The translations under genes and the position numbers were made by a program. A stretch of DNA of 64,000 bases from Halichoerus grypus. Its lineage: Eukaryota > Chordata > Mammalia > Carnivora > Phocidae. Below the pieces are notes generated by a model. That model searched no databases and had not been told where the DNA came from. It saw nothing but the letters and a program-made list of their open reading frames with translations. The first letter of the stretch is position 1. Each line of letters starts with the position of its first letter. Location of the stretch: positions 99,894,696-99,958,695 of the forward strand of contig NC_135720.1 in the NCBI RefSeq assembly GCF_964656455.1. Direction: 5' to 3'. Shown piece by piece: positions 1 through 12,730 of this stretch.

Positions 1-19
1 TATTTCCCCATTTCTCTCG

Positions 20-222
20 GGGCGCCTGGGTGGCTCAGATGGTTAAGCGTCTGCCTTCAGCTCAGGTCATGATCCCAGGGTCCTGGGATTGAGCCCCGCA
101 TCCAGCTCCCTGCTTGGCAGGGAGCCTGCTTCTCCCTCTCCCTCTACTGTTCCCCCTGCTTGTGCTCTCTCGCTCTCTCTCTATATATATCAAATAAATA
201 AATAAAATCTTTAAAAAAAAAG
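20..222 (+). mobile_element. CanSINE (arctoid tRNA-Lys SINE), full length
   Basis: The tRNA-like head starts with GGCGCCTGGGTGGCTCAG (A-box region) and continues through the GGTCATGATCCCAGGG core. A CT-rich stretch, (AAATA)n and a short A-run follow. Target-site duplications of about 15 bases (tatttccccatttc) lie at 1-15 and 224-238. The head wording is that of bear, seal and mustelid SINEs, not dog SINEC_Cf or the cat type. Confidence 0.93.
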
Positions 223-309
223 ATATTTCCCCATTTCCTTATTTTTATTTTGAAAAGTTAGTTATCGATTTCAATCTATCCTATCATGTGATTTGCTTTT
301 CCATTACGG

Positions 310-1735
310 AAATTTTAAACATTTTCTTCCTCCATTTGATTTTGTTTAAATTCACTATACTGTTTCTAAGTATGTGTTTATTTTAATTCATAGTTATTTT
401 GCATGGTATATTATAAGCTCTTTTAATTTAAGAGCATATGTCACTCTTTTATTATATATTATTTTCTCCAATACTTTATCATATTTATTTATACCTTCTC
501 TATTTCTATGACCTTCTACAATGGATATTGACACTCCCTTTAGTTTCATATCTTAACTTTGTTCTCATCTCTCTAACACTTGGTCCCTTTCTAATTCATT
601 CTGAGTTTCTCCACCAATATATCTACTCACTAATTCATTCCTGACTGATTTTTATATCTCATTTACTATGTAACCCCCTTCTTTTAAGTTTCTCATTTCA
701 ACAGTTTTTTTTTTATTCCCAGTATCTCCAACTAGTTATGTTTTATAATCACTTGATTGTCATTTAGATTTTCATTATACTTATTTCCCTTAAAGGTATG
801 TGTTGAGTTCATTTTAAACTTGTATTGACTTTTTAATACTTCAGCTTCTTTTAGTGTATTTTGTATTTTGTCACTTTATTGTCTTTCTCTCATTATACAG
901 GGGATACTCAGATATATTGAATTTTCCCTAGGAATATACTTGTTAATTTAGTTACTTATATCTCCAGGGATCAGAAGACTTTATCCTGACTTTATTTTTT
1001 GTAGTGTGATTGGTGGAGTTGGAAAAAGACCTTCATTCTGACAAGCTTTATGTTACAGTCGATGGTCATCTATTCCCTACCTTCTGTCCCCACAAATGGA
1101 AATTCCCTGTCCTCAAAATTACCTTTCTGCAGCTCTATCTCACAACTTCTCTTCCTGGCTGACTTCATCTCTTTTAATTGCCAAGGATTGGAGGCTGCCA
1201 GAACTAAGTATATTTGTTTTTCTGAGTTCTTGGCTCTCCACCCTACCTGCCTCCAGCATTGTCTCAGCATTATCCATAACTAGCAAAGGAAGACCAGCAC
1301 ATATTTAGAATCTATCTCTAGGACACTCTTCTTAGGATTAGGGTACATGTTTCTTCTTTCTGCTTTAAGTTTTTGCAGTTTCTTTTCATTTGGTGCCTTA
1401 TTTTGATGACTGCTCTGACCTAAATTCTAAACCTAATCAGCATGAATTTCATCAAACTTCACACTTCTTCCAGCTGTTACCCCAGTTAAGCCCATCCTTT
1501 CTCAGTCACTGGCTTGACCTCCACAGGATGTGAGGGGGAGAGAAACAATGTAACAATAATCCTATACAGCAGCCCATTTCCTCTCCTTGGAGTTTCAACA
1601 TCTCCTGCTCAGGCCATGTTTTTGTGCCCCGCCCCCAAAAGGGATCCAACCATCTTAGGATCCATTTACATTACACCTGTTTTACTGCAAAACACTGCCA
1701 AAAAAACGGCTCTCTTAAAATTCCTGTCTCATTTC
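310..1735. repeat. Paralogous block X, first copy
   Basis: This AT-rich stretch has no convincing coding region, but it aligns by eye, collinearly, with 13675-15090. Shared landmarks include a Ctaattcattc stretch (near 632 and 13998), a cagcagccca stretch (1568 and 14916) and a gaggctgcca/gagcctgcca stretch (1190 and 14522). Identity looks moderate, so the duplication or dispersed repeat is old. I do not recognise the family. Small open frames in it are short and not conserved between the copies. Confidence 0.55.
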
Positions 1736-2840
1736 TGTCATCTCCAGAGCTAGATGAAGAACAGAGAACAAGCATCTATTGCTTGTTTCTCCATCTTATA
1801 AGGAATTTGGTGTGTCTGACCATGTTTTGGAGTGTATATCGTTTTAAGGGATATTCCTGTTCAGGTTATCAGAATTAATTATCCTTGTCTCCTTCATGGT
1901 CTAGCTAGTAACTCTCCTCAGTTCCTCTACTTAATGCTACAGACACAAAGACAAACATTCTCATTCTTTGTCTTTCGATTAGCTAGATGTTATGTTTTGC
2001 AGACCTCTAGAGGATATAACATAATTGTGTTGAAAGATGAAAAGATTTGTTTTGTGAGAAGTCAGTGACTAATTGCCCTAGGCACAGTCTTCTATTTCCT
2101 ATCGGAAGTTGTAAACTCTGCAGTAATAAAATTCAAGTAAGAAAATGAGATTCCTGAGTGTGTATATTAGAAGACAATTATGCAGGCTTTTTTTTTTTTT
2201 TTAAAGATTTTACTTATTTATTTGATGGGGGGCGGGCACAAACAGGGGGAGCGGCAGGCAGAGGGAGAGGGAGAAGCACGTTCCCCACTGAGCAGAGAGC
2301 CCGATGCAGGGCTGGATCCCAGGACCCTGGGATCATGACCTGACCTAAAGGCAGACGCTTAACAGACTGAGCCACCCAGGTGCCCCTATGCAGTCATTTA
2401 GAAGGTGTTTTCAAGTTTTGATAACTAATATATTACTTTACTTCATGACAAAAACAATCTTAAAGCTAAATTTAAAAAATCTTACTAATTGAAGTATCAT
2501 TAGAAAAATAACTGTTAGTATGAATTTGAACTCTTTAGATCCTTACTTTTTTAAAGATTTAATTGAAGGGATCACTTTGAAACACAAATCAAAAAGTTTA
2601 GATCACAATTTTCTTTATTCTGGGGATGAATCTACATGTCGGACTCTTAAGTGAATATGAAACACAATCTAATCTCAGCAACACAGTGATTCTTCCTTAG
2701 GATTATTTGAGCTGGAGATGTTTTGTCTTATTTATTTTTAAATGATTCTTGTTTACATCAATTTACTAAAATTAAAATCCCCATCTTAGTCTTCATATTA
2801 TGGGTTTGTCCCATTCCATGCTTACCTGAGTTAGTAACTA
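1735..2840. repeat. Paralogous block Y, first copy
   Basis: It follows block X directly and aligns with 11535-12660. Both copies begin with ctccag followed by GCTAGATGA, then share ctattgcttgt, taactctcctca and, near the end, a gagatgttttgtctta-like segment. A CanSINE at 2187-2386 interrupts this copy only. An aataaaattcaag stretch near 2125 resembles a polyadenylation signal, which could mean an LTR or an old transcript, but this is not proven. No coding region is supported. Confidence 0.55.
2187..2386 (-). mobile_element. CanSINE, reverse orientation
   Basis: The T-run and aaagattttacttattta come first and the element ends in ctgagccacccaggtgcccc, so the SINE head is on the right. A short duplication, tatgcag, occurs at 2180-2186 and 2387-2393. 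Confidence 0.9.
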
Positions 2841-3130
2841 ATAAGAGAGTTCAGTAAGAATTTAGTGTGCAAAGATCCTATAGAAAATATGTATTTGTGA
2901 TCTGGGTGATTTAGTCATTTAGTTTTGTCCCTGTAGTTATCTGAGGCCCTTTGCACTCATTAAGAAAACAAAAACAGCTCAGGCACCAAATTTCAAACCT
3001 GAAAATAATAGAAATCATCAGTGCAATGTCATAAATTATGTTGGACCTTTCCCTGGTTTCCTCTTTGCTTTTGGGAGGTCATGATTAACTGATCTGTACT
3101 GACAGTGGGGAAATGTGTCCTTGTGGTTTG

Positions 3131-3366
3131 ATGTCTAACAGGTGAGTGCCTCACAGTCCTCAGTTCAAATTCCAACTCTGCCACTTCTGGAATGTACCCT
3201 TGGGAAATTGCTTATCCTCCGTAAATCTCATCTCTCTCAGCTGTAGGAAGGGACAGTGGACAGATTGCAGCAGTTTCAGTGTGAGGATTAGATGAGAGCT
3301 CACATGTTAAACTGCTCTTATGGTGCCTAGAACATCAAAGTTGCTCAATAAATGATAGTTGTTGGT
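3131..3366 (+). repeat. MIR SINE relic
   Basis: The order of elements is that of MIR: a 'tctgccacttctgg' core, 'cccttgggaaattgctta', 'gtgaggattagatgag', and a terminal 'gctcaataaatgatag'. It is diverged, as expected for a family that predates placental radiation. Confidence 0.85.
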
Positions 3367-4060
3367 ATAAACATTTTTTTTTAAAGAAAATAGTCTATAT
3401 TTGGCAAAAATTAAACAATACTAAATTGCCTTAAAATTAATTTGTCCTAATATTTATGCAATAGAAGTATGTTAGTGAAAAGCATAAATAGATAAATCAA
3501 AAAATATTTGGAAGATAAAACTGGTACTTTAAAATGTTTGCATTGTTCATCTATCCACAGTGTTACTGTATGATTCTTCCAGCTTGTTAAAATTAGTTCT
3601 GCTTGAATAATCAAGAAAGAAGTTTGCATCACCAAGTTTTTACCTTTAATAACAATAATAAAAGCTCATGGAAAATTTTTATAATGCAAGATTAGTAGCT
3701 CATGGGTAGTTTCCTAATAGAGATTATTGCTTCATAAAAAGGAAATGTTAATATTTAATAAGCAATTGATTCATTTTGTTCATAAAGCAAATGATTAAAT
3801 TTGCTTATAGGCATATAGATTATTGGTCATTTCCACACCCAGGCCCTGTACATAGCATAATGGAATGCACATTCCATAAAAATTTTCAACAGAAATGTGA
3901 ATTGAAGCTAACCTGCACTAAATTTTCAACCACTTACTAATTGGACAGATAATAGATTATTTCCATTTCTTATGTCCTATTTCAAAGTTGATTTTTATGC
4001 TATTTTTTAAAATGAACCCTCTCTGGTACAAATACTATTTTTCGGTACACACAGATATTT
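3367..4060. other. Intergenic, AT-rich, nothing recognised
   Basis: No coding region or known repeat could be supported. The minus-strand 62-codon frame at 3447-3635 has unremarkable composition and no family resemblance. Confidence 0.5.
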
Positions 4061-5565
4061 ATTAAGATAGAATATATCCTGGTCCTTCTAAGACATCTCA
4101 GTGTTTCAAAACTAATTCACAGCACACAAAGTATACTGATCTCTGACGGTGGAAATAGATTATAAATCAATTACAGAAATATATCTGGAACATTTTCAAT
4201 TTTTTTTGAAACTAAATAACTCACAACTAAATAACTCATGAAACCTGAGACGACAATGGAAAATTAAGAAACTACTTGCACTAAATGAAAATAAAAACAA
4301 ATATTCAATAATTTTGGATAAAATTAAAGCAGTGCTTACTTGGAAATTTATGTTACTAAATGCCTATGTTAGAAAAGAAGGAAGTTCTTATTTTGTAATT
4401 CTAGGTAATCAAGACAATATAGTATTTTCATCAAGATAAACAGTCCATGGGACACCTGGGTGGCTCAGTCATTAAGCGTCTGCTTTTGGCTCAGGTCATG
4501 ATCCTGGGGTCCTGGGATGGATCCCTACATCGGGCTCCCTGCTCCGCGGGAAGCTTGCTTCTCCCTCTTGCTCTTCCCCCTGCTCGTGTTCCCTCTTTCG
4601 CTGTTCTCTCTCTGTCAAATAAATAAATAAAATCTTAAAAAAAAAAAAAAAGATAAACAGAGTCCAGAAGAGACAGACATAGACATAAGTGATCAATTTA
4701 TTTTCAACAAAGTTGCAGAACATTCCACTGAAAAAAGAAAGCCCTTCAACAAATAATGTTGTGACAGTTTGGTATCCACGTGCATAAAAACTGAATTTTG
4801 ATCCATACATTGAAACTTATACAAAAGTTAACTCAAAATGGATCTTTGACATAAATGTAACATCTAAAATATCTGGAAGAGACAAGCAAAAATATTTGTG
4901 ACAGTTGGTAGGCAAAATTCTCTTAGAGTCAATGAAAAATAAAGTTCATAAGTGAAAAAGATTGATAATTTGGCCTTTTGTCAAAATTAGGAATATGTAT
5001 TTGATATCGAAAAGATACTGTTAAGCAACAAAAACACAATTCCAAAACTTGTAGAAATTACTTCAAAATTGCATATGTGATACTGGAATTGTATCCAGAT
5101 TTACATAAAAATTCTGACAACAACAAAAAGACCAAAAATATATATATAATTTGCAAAGTTTTGAACAAATGCTTCACCACAGAAGACACAGACAGGAAAA
5201 AAAACACATAAAAAAGATGTTCAGCATCATTTATTATTAGAGAATTCCAAATTAAATGATGAGTTACAACTATAACCCATTCGAACAAAAATTAAGAAGA
5301 CTAAGTGTCTGCAAGAAAGAATAGCAATTGGAACTCGAATGCACTGCTGGTGAAAATGTTAAATGGTGCACCATAATTGAAAACAGTTGGTAAGTCTTAG
5401 AAGTAAAAAAATTAACCACCAACAGACTTGTCCATTCCACTCCTAATAATTTAACCAAGAAAAATGAAATCATACATCCATACAAAGATTTGCACGTGAA
5501 TGTTCATGACAACTTTTTAAAAAGCCAGAAACTACTCTAAATACATCAACAGGTGAATAAGAGCC
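4060..5565 (+). mobile_element. Old L1 fragment, ORF2 region, internally deleted
   Basis: Decayed L1 ORF2 sequence lies on the + strand. The left part (4060-4430) corresponds to the end of the endonuclease and the linker ('gaaactaaataactcac', then 'attaaagcagtgcttac'). The right part (4650-5565) corresponds to the C-terminal region ('gatcaatttattttcaacaa', 'cactgctggtgaaaatg', 'attccactcctaataattt'). The reverse transcriptase region between them is missing. A younger CanSINE sits at 4449-4649. Many stops and indels make it inert. Confidence 0.75.
4449..4649 (+). mobile_element. CanSINE inside old L1
   Basis: The head begins gacacctgggtggctcagtc and the element ends in an A-run. The duplication aagataaacag lies at 4433-4443 and about 4650-4660. 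It is inserted in, and so younger than, the surrounding L1 relic. Confidence 0.92.
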
Positions 5566-8500
5566 ATCTGATTTTCTAAGTAATATAAATAATTAGAAGT
5601 AAGTTTCCCCTCTGTTCAGTTGAACAAGAATTTGAAAAATTACTAGCTACACCTAGCTGTGATTGGGAAGCATGGGTAAGAATACATCAGCTGGTCAAAA
5701 AATAGCCATAGAGCCCCTGTTTGTGACTACAGTTGGAGATGCAATAGAAGTGTTGCCACAGCCAGGAAATCTTTGAGTGTCTCCTAGATTAGGGTGTAGA
5801 AAGTGAGTAACAGAAAAGTAAGCATGACAGTCTATATTCGGAACAATGATTAGAATAAAAATCAACCTATTATCACTGCAAAGTTGTGACACACCCCACC
5901 AAAACAGAATGACTTAAATAAATTGTTGTTAGAACATTAGCAGAAGCTGGAGTTGAACTTGCATAAACAATATGTAGTAATGTTATCTAATTCCCTATGC
6001 ATGCTCTTATCCTAAAATAATAGTTTTTCAAACAATTGTAAAACATAATTATATGTGTATGTAAAACTTGCAGATACCTAGATTCTTCCCAATAATAGAG
6101 AAAGTACTATATGGTGTCAAATAAATTCCTTTTGAAATAATTAGAGCTCATTTATAAGATATATTTTAAATTACCTGTGGATTCTTAAATTCATTAAGCA
6201 GAATAAACTTTCTAAAAAATAATGCCAATAGATAACTCTCTTTAGAGAGTTAGTGGTTTTTCCTAATCCTTGGACACTGAATCCATCTATATTCCATAAA
6301 ATTCCATATTAACTTATCTGCAGATTTCCAGTTTGGGAATGTATTTCCAGATTGATATCCTATACAAGAATTTGAGAGGAGACAAAAGAAATTTTATTAT
6401 TATCTCTATAAAATAATTTTTCCTTTCCCTACATACTCAAATAAATTCAATTTGAGAATAATTTCTGTTTAAAGCAACATTGTTTTCCTTTTGACCTACT
6501 CCTTGAAGTTTTAGCTCTAGCAAAATCTTTATTTGTAATTGATGAGTATCAATATTAAAAAATAGCAAAATTAAAAGGTGTCAGGAAATGTAATTGTGGA
6601 TATTCTCATACATTTCATAGTCACAAAGAGAACTGACAGAACTCTGTCAATTTATTTATTGTAAAATCTCTACAAATCGATGAAAATTAGTCCTGCATGA
6701 ATTAATGGAATGTGTTTTCCTTCTTTATCAAGTCTCTTTGTACTCATTTATTGCTTGACTTCTGTGCTCTGTCTTCTCTTCTCTTTAGGGACAGAATGTG
6801 CTCCCCTCATGCTTTTTAATTATTCAAATTCATGATGTGAGGCAGAAATCCAGGTGGCCTCGATTACTAAAGATTTGTATTGCCTGCCCTAGAGAAGCAG
6901 CTCAATACCTGAGCTGTCCAATGCTGATGTTTAATGTGGCAAGGACCAGAGATGAATGAACTTTCCTGGGTTTTCCTAAACTGCTTTAATCTCCTTGGTG
7001 TGGAAAGTTCGGATAAGGGTTGAGGCGTTTTTGAGAGGAGAAACACAAAATACAATGCAGAGGAAGGCAGGCACGACCATCAGTAGGACCCCCTTTGATT
7101 TCCACATATTTTGGGTCCCTCTGAACTAGAATTCATGGCCACTCTACTGTAAGGAACTGAGATCCAGGAGGGGGCTGGGTTTGGAGTGGATGTGTGAGTA
7201 AGGGGTACGCAAGTGTAGATGTGGGGGAAAATGTGGAGGCTCAGAGCAGTGAATTAGCAATGTGACCTTCTTTGTCCCAGGGCAAGGCAGATCACTCCTG
7301 AATACCAGGCTTGATCAAGAGCCCACACCATGAATGAATGGCTAAATGAACAAATGTTTATCTCAAGGTCCTTGCATGATGAACACCTCTGTGTGGTTGC
7401 TTTAAGGCACCAACCCTGTTACAACCCATAGGCTTCTCTGATTTGCTTTCACCCTTCTCCATCAGCCTATTTTAACACTAGAATTGTATCTTTTCTTTTG
7501 ATAACTGACTTCATTTAACCCATCTCATATATTCAATTCAGATTTAATTAACTCAGGCAAATCAGATTTAGTTAGCTGCTGTTAATAAAATTAAAGTTTA
7601 TCTCTTTAAGAAGATGTGTCTTTTCTTAGTGACCGTGGCTCTTTAAAGACAATGTTGTATAACCATGCTAATTTCCTTCAGTTAGCTCCTGCACTCATGG
7701 TAATGAAGTCATCAGCTATCATGAAAAAATACAAGGTCTTGAATGCAGTCACATGATGGTTGAACAATTCTGCAAATTTACTTATTTTACTGAGATAAAA
7801 TAGCTTATTGATCATGTACTGTGTTGTGAAGATGGAGAGATGCTTATTGGATCATATCTTTTACCTTATTTTGCTTCAATAGCACATACTGAAGTTTATT
7901 GGTTTTAATGGTAGCGGGAATCCTAATTTATAGCAATCAATAGGGCCTCAGTTTACTAACATCAATATCACCTATTCCGGTCTCAATACAGCCTGAACTA
8001 ACATTGTTGTAACCTTTATCAATGCTAGAGCTAAGGATGGAGTTCAACATAGCCTCATATTTCAATCATGTGATTTATAGCTGTTAAGGTTGACATAATT
8101 CAATTGATGGCATAACTGAATCCTTGCACTAAAACTTGTCCTAAAGTAGAGTCTTACTGTGTTTAACTCCCTCTCAAGCTTTCTCATTGTCCCACCATCC
8201 CCCAGCCCTGATGTCTGTCTTCCCTACATAGCTAACATTTACTAAGCCTCACTGTTTCATTTACTTCTATTTTAAATCAATCATTAAAGCAACCTATAAA
8301 ACACAGTCCAGTCTCATTACTTGCAAGATAAATATTAATAAATTGGAAATGGTTTAAACATATCATATATTGATTGTAACTTCTATAAACATATGAGAAC
8401 AGGAATAAAAAAACATCATATGTACCTAATTTAAAAATATTTATTCAGCAGTGACTACCAACAAAATGTGATGCATATATATGGGAGGTAGTCCCCTTCA

Positions 8501-9540
8501 CTTCAAAAGAATTACAAAACATACACGAACAATATGACATAATATTAAAAATAAGTTCCAAAAGGTATACAGGTAATATAGGATAAGTGCCAGAGCAGCA
8601 TAAAATTGCTCCTGTTTAGACACTTGGTGAAAATATAACAAGTAGCCTGCAGGATGTAAAGGATGTGACTGGTTCAGGGTGTGAGGGTAATTCACAATCA
8701 TTTGGTTAAAAAAAAAAAATCTATAATTCTATAGAATTCTATATTTCTATCAAATCTGTGTTCATTTTATAGAAATGTGAATGGCATGGTAAATAAAATT
8801 CTTTTCACCGTCATCTAAAAATTAAAATTGACATTTGTTTATTTCCTCAAAAATATTTGTGTTGTGAATGCAATTGAGATCACATAAAAATAGGATGCTT
8901 GCTTGCACACAAGGAATTGCCTAAGAAAGGAATTCAAATAAGGAAATAATGAAAAAATCAAGAAATCTAAAATTGCCAATCAGAGCTTCTAATTAGCATG
9001 ATAGGACCAGGTTAACAACCTTGAAGTCATAGAATGTGAGTAAAAACAACTTCTAAAATGTCTGTTTAACCTATACATTCTGACTGAGGGGATTCATTGG
9101 CCTCAGGCTGTGTACCCCCCTCCACATACACACAAACAAAAAAAAGAGTAGTAAGTATTAGGTATAAAAGATAAATAATATGTGGTCTCAGGATATTCAG
9201 AGGGGAGCAATGTTTTATGCTCATGAGGGGAAAGAGACAAATACAAATCACTAACACCAGCCCCCCACCGCCCCACCTCCCCCACTCCCCCACCCTAAAC
9301 CCAGGGAGAACCAATCAAGGTTGGTAGAAAGACAGGAAGTCCTGTGTCCTGGGAGCGCAGCGGAGAGAGTGTTAGGAGGCTTAAGGGACCAGACACCTCC
9401 AGGTCAGACAGAACTGTAAATGGATGTCAATGCGTGTGGGGAGGGGCCTTCAAGGCTGAAGAAAACAAGAGTCAGGACACAGGACACAGGACACAAGACA
9501 CAGTCACAGAGGTAGTGCCAGCTCAGAAGACAGTGGAGTG
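5566..9540. other. Intergenic, about 4 kb, no gene recognised
   Basis: The sequence is AT-rich and only short open frames occur (60-82 codons), overlapping on both strands near 9066-9314 where a C-rich tract (9260-9297) distorts composition. A small run of ggacaca units lies at 9476-9505. I see no exon, RNA gene or clear repeat family. CRISP-type exons, expected near PGK2 in mammals, were looked for and not seen. Confidence 0.5.
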
Positions 9541-10667
9541 TCTGTTTTGAATAAAGGGATGTAATCTAAGCCAAGACTGTAAACAAGAAAGAAAAATCTC
9601 ATCCAATGCGAGCCAGACACAATGCCAGTCTGTATTTCTCAACAGCAGTTCAACAGAGAATCTCATTGGGCTGCATAACAAATAAGAGGGTAAAACATCT
9701 TCACAAACACTGAGGCCCACTCCCTACCCTGAGACTCCAGTCCCTTGAATCAATATCATCCGTTAGCAAGCACTTGCCTTAATGGAAAATTCTGCCCCGG
9801 AAAAGGAAAACAAATTTGACACAACCGAATAAAACTCAAAACTGAAGGAGACAACCACAACAAGCTTGTATTTCCCCTAGCCTCAGTGGTCGTGCTGCTG
9901 AGAACAGGGTCTGTCCTGTTACTTGAACTGATCCTTCATTGCAGAACATAACGCAATACAGCATATCGCTGCTCCTACTACATCCTCTCCTCCAAAAAGT
10001 AAATAAACACCCCCAAAATATAAACCTACTCCAAATAAAAGTCAACATCAGTTTAAATATCCTACTGTAATATTACTGCTCTACCCTAGGATATTGTAAT
10101 CCTCTTCTGGCCTATTTAACATCCTAATTCTGAGTGCTCTGGAAGTATTACAAACATTGTTACACTGGATTCTTCTTGTGGTAGTACAAAGTCTTGAAAC
10201 TCCACACATTTAACCATTTTTCTACACTACCACTGATGGGCAACTGTCGTAAAAGGCCTACAACCAAAATCCTCATCCTTTGATTCTCAGATCAGATCAT
10301 ACAAAATTTTTTCCCTCAGAGCCATACAACTGAATCTGAAACTGGAAACACAAAAAGATTAAAAGTCATAAAAAAATAAAACAGGAAACACAAAAAGGAA
10401 TCTGTAAATGGCGTCACACTAACAGTCTAAACTTTGCTAAAGACAAAAAAAATTTTACTTGATTTACCAAAGATACAAGAATTTTCTAAAGTACTCAAAA
10501 AATAATGTCTATAAAAATAGGGGGAATTTTTAGGTAGGAGCATCAGATGAAAATCATCTCCCTGTCTGGCAAGGAGTTCTTTAAAAATGTCACGTCTACG
10601 TGAACTGATGTTGTCAAAACTGTTTAGGCTGACTCACACATCAGATCGCTTTCAGGCCAGTTTTCAT
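9541..10667 (-). other. Possible 3' UTR part of the MED28 retrocopy
   Basis: This stretch continues directly beyond the stop codon of the MED28 pseudogene on its downstream side. Read on the minus strand it looks like untranslated mRNA: moderate GC, no long frame, little repeat content. I could not find a clear poly(A) remnant (a T-run on this strand) or a left target-site duplication. The extent is therefore a guess, and part of it may be unrelated intergenic DNA. Confidence 0.3.
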
Positions 10668-11251
10668 TCAGGTTTGTTTCATAGAGGAAGGGATATTAGT
10701 GAACACCTGGTCGAGGTAGACCAAGAGGCCCTGAAAGATTTCAGCTGGATGTCCTCCAGTACCTGCTGCAAATACCTCAGTTTTGTCCAGTGCCTCTGGA
10801 CCACAGCACCTTTACATTGTAATTCACTCCTTAGTTCTGAGACATCCTGTTTGATAATTGGCTCTGGTTTCTGAACAGATGACCGCAATATTTTGCGTAG
10901 GAAAAAACATTGTGTCCATCTTGCAATATCCAGAAATTTCTGGATAGATTCATCAACACCAGTTCAAATTTCTTCCTAATCCATGCCATTGGTACAGTTC
11001 TGACTCAGCAGGGAAGCAAAGCAAGCCTCAAAAGATGACTCCACCTCTTCCATCAAGGTACTGTTAGAAGTTCTCGGAGCACCTGGCACAAACTGAAGCA
11101 GTGAAACCTGTCTGGGGAGCCCAGGTGGGGAGTCAAGGTGAGGGTCCAGGTGAGGGTCCAGGTGGAGAGTCCAGGTGGGGGTCCAGGTGGGGAATCCAGG
11201 TGGGGGTCCAGGTGGCTGCTTGGAGAACATACCACCCAGAGGAGCTGCCTT
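10668..11251 (-). pseudogene. MED28: Processed pseudogene of MED28 (Mediator subunit 28)
   Basis: MED28 is a small coiled-coil subunit of the Mediator head that links activators to RNA polymerase II. The minus-strand translation matches it in order: APLGGMFS and a proline-rich segment, [11 protein letters not shown], then [28 protein letters not shown] and a C-terminal NIP...KQT followed by TGA at 10668-10670. The whole coding sequence is colinear without introns, the mark of an mRNA-derived copy. It is dead: codon 1 reads AAG, two in-frame stops (TAG, then TGA four codons later) follow the NGMD stretch near 10980, and the proline-rich part holds 12- and 13-bp tandem units that shift the frame. 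No TSD or poly(A) was found with confidence. Confidence 0.9.
11120..11217. repeat. 12/13-bp tandem repeat inside MED28 pseudogene
   Basis: About eight copies of a gtccaggtgggg-type unit are present. Spacing between the 'ccagg' cores reads 13, 12, 12, 13, 12, 13, 12. It lies exactly where MED28 encodes its short proline and glycine-rich segment, so it grew from GC-rich coding sequence after retroposition. Because some units are 13 bp, the reading frame changes along the array. Confidence 0.88.
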
Positions 11252-11318
11252 TTCTGGAATGATGGTACTTTCTATTTTAATTTCCATTCATGATGGCTAT
11301 GTTTACTAAAGGAATTCT

Positions 11319-11520
11319 TTTTTTTTTTTTAAAGATTTTATTTATTTATTTGAGAGAGAGAGAATGAGAGAGAGTGAGTACATGAGAGGGGGGAAGGTCA
11401 GAGGGAGAAGCAGACTCCCCGCTGAGCAGGGAGCCCTATGCAAGACTCGATCCAGGGACTCCAGGATCATGACCTGAGCCGAAGGCAGTCACGCAACCAA
11501 CTGAGCCACCCAGGCGCCCT
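11319..11520 (-). mobile_element. CanSINE, reverse orientation
   Basis: A T-run and aaagattttatttatttatt come first and the element ends ctgagccacccaggcgccct. A perfect 14-bp duplication, actaaaggaattct, lies at 11305-11318 and 11521-11534. It landed just upstream of the MED28 pseudogene 5' end. Confidence 0.95.
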
Positions 11521-11534
11521 ACTAAAGGAATTCT

Positions 11535-12660
11535 AATTCCCTGTCTTACTATTGGTCTCCAGGGCTAGATGAGGAACAAAGGATTAGCACCTATTGCTTG
11601 TATCTCCAATATATAAGAAAATTAGTGATGTCTTGCACACTTTTTAGAACATATATACTCTTAAAGGATATTTCTATTAAGCCAGCTTATCGGAATCAAA
11701 TAGCCTTGTCCTTTGCCATGAATCTGTGTAATAACTCTCCTCAATTCCTCTAGTTAATGCTGGAAGCACAAAGGCAGACCTTCTCATCATTCCTTTCCTT
11801 TCCCTCAAACTCTGTAGATTACAACTCTCTCCTCCTCTCCAACCCAAACCTCTTCTCTTTGTCAGCATTATCTTCAACAATATATGAAACCACATGGAAT
11901 ATTACAGTGCAAAAAATTTTGAAGACATTGGAAATGCATTAATTAAATGTACTTATTTAATGATAAAACATTACAAAAATTATATGACATGGTTTTCATT
12001 ATGGAGATTGCTACCAGATATAACACAACAGGGATTAAACATCAGCTTTAAAATGATGAAAAGATTCATTTTACAAAAACTGAGTGACTGGTTGCCCTCC
12101 TCACCTCTTTCTTTTTTTAATTTCCTGTTGAAAGTTGTGAGCTCTGTAAAATAAAAAGTCAAACATGAAAATGAGACTCTTACATACTGCAAGAACAATG
12201 ATGCGGGTAGGTAGGAGTTATGCTCCTTTTGATCAACTGACTCTTACATACTGCAAGAACAATGATGCGGGTAGGTAGGAGTTATGCTCCTTTTGATCAA
12301 CTGATTCATTACTTTATCTTGTAATATCCTCTTAAAGCAAAAATTTTTAAATCTTGCAATAGACATGAATTTGAGCCTTCTAGCTTCTAGGCAATCTTTG
12401 GTTAAAATTTTAATTGCAAGGGTCACTTTGAAACACCATTTTGAAGGAAATGTTTTTTAGAACACAATTTTCTTGTTATATTTGGTGACTATCTACAGTT
12501 TGGTGCCTTTGGGGAAAGTGCAACCCAACCTAACCTCAGCAAGATATCAGTCCTCTCCTAAGATTTGTTTGAGATGGAGATGTTTTATCTTATTTTATTA
12601 TGATTCTTATTTACCTAATTTTAATAAAATTATAGTTCCCAATTCCTTACATCATATATA
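11535..12660. repeat. Paralogous block Y, second copy
   Basis: This aligns with 1735-2840 (shared ggctagatgagg-type start, ctattgcttgt, taactctcctca, ctgagtgactgg/cagtgactaatt, aacacaattttctt and gagatgttttatctta). Copy 1 has a CanSINE at 2187-2386. Copy 2 instead has an exact 64-bp tandem duplication at the comparable place (12175-12302). Block X does not precede it here, so the two loci are not simple copies of one X-Y unit. Confidence 0.55.
12175..12302. repeat. Perfect 64-bp tandem duplication
   Basis: Bases 12175-12238 are repeated without a mismatch at 12239-12302. Each unit starts gactcttacatactgc and ends ttttgatcaact. Perfect identity inside an otherwise diverged block says the event is recent, or is an assembly artefact. 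Confidence 0.97.
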
Positions 12661-12686
12661 TACACACACATTATATACATTATATA

Positions 12687-12688
<2 letters not shown>

Positions 12689-12728
<40 letters not shown>
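12689..12728. repeat. (CA)n microsatellite
   Basis: About 20 uninterrupted CA units abut the 5' end of an L1 3' fragment. Confidence 0.97.

Positions 12729-12730
<2 letters not shown>

Noticed and set aside
11053..11287. Proline- and tryptophan-rich frames of 60 and 103 codons as a novel gene
   Set aside because: They are two frames of the MED28 pseudogene crossing its 12/13-bp repeat.
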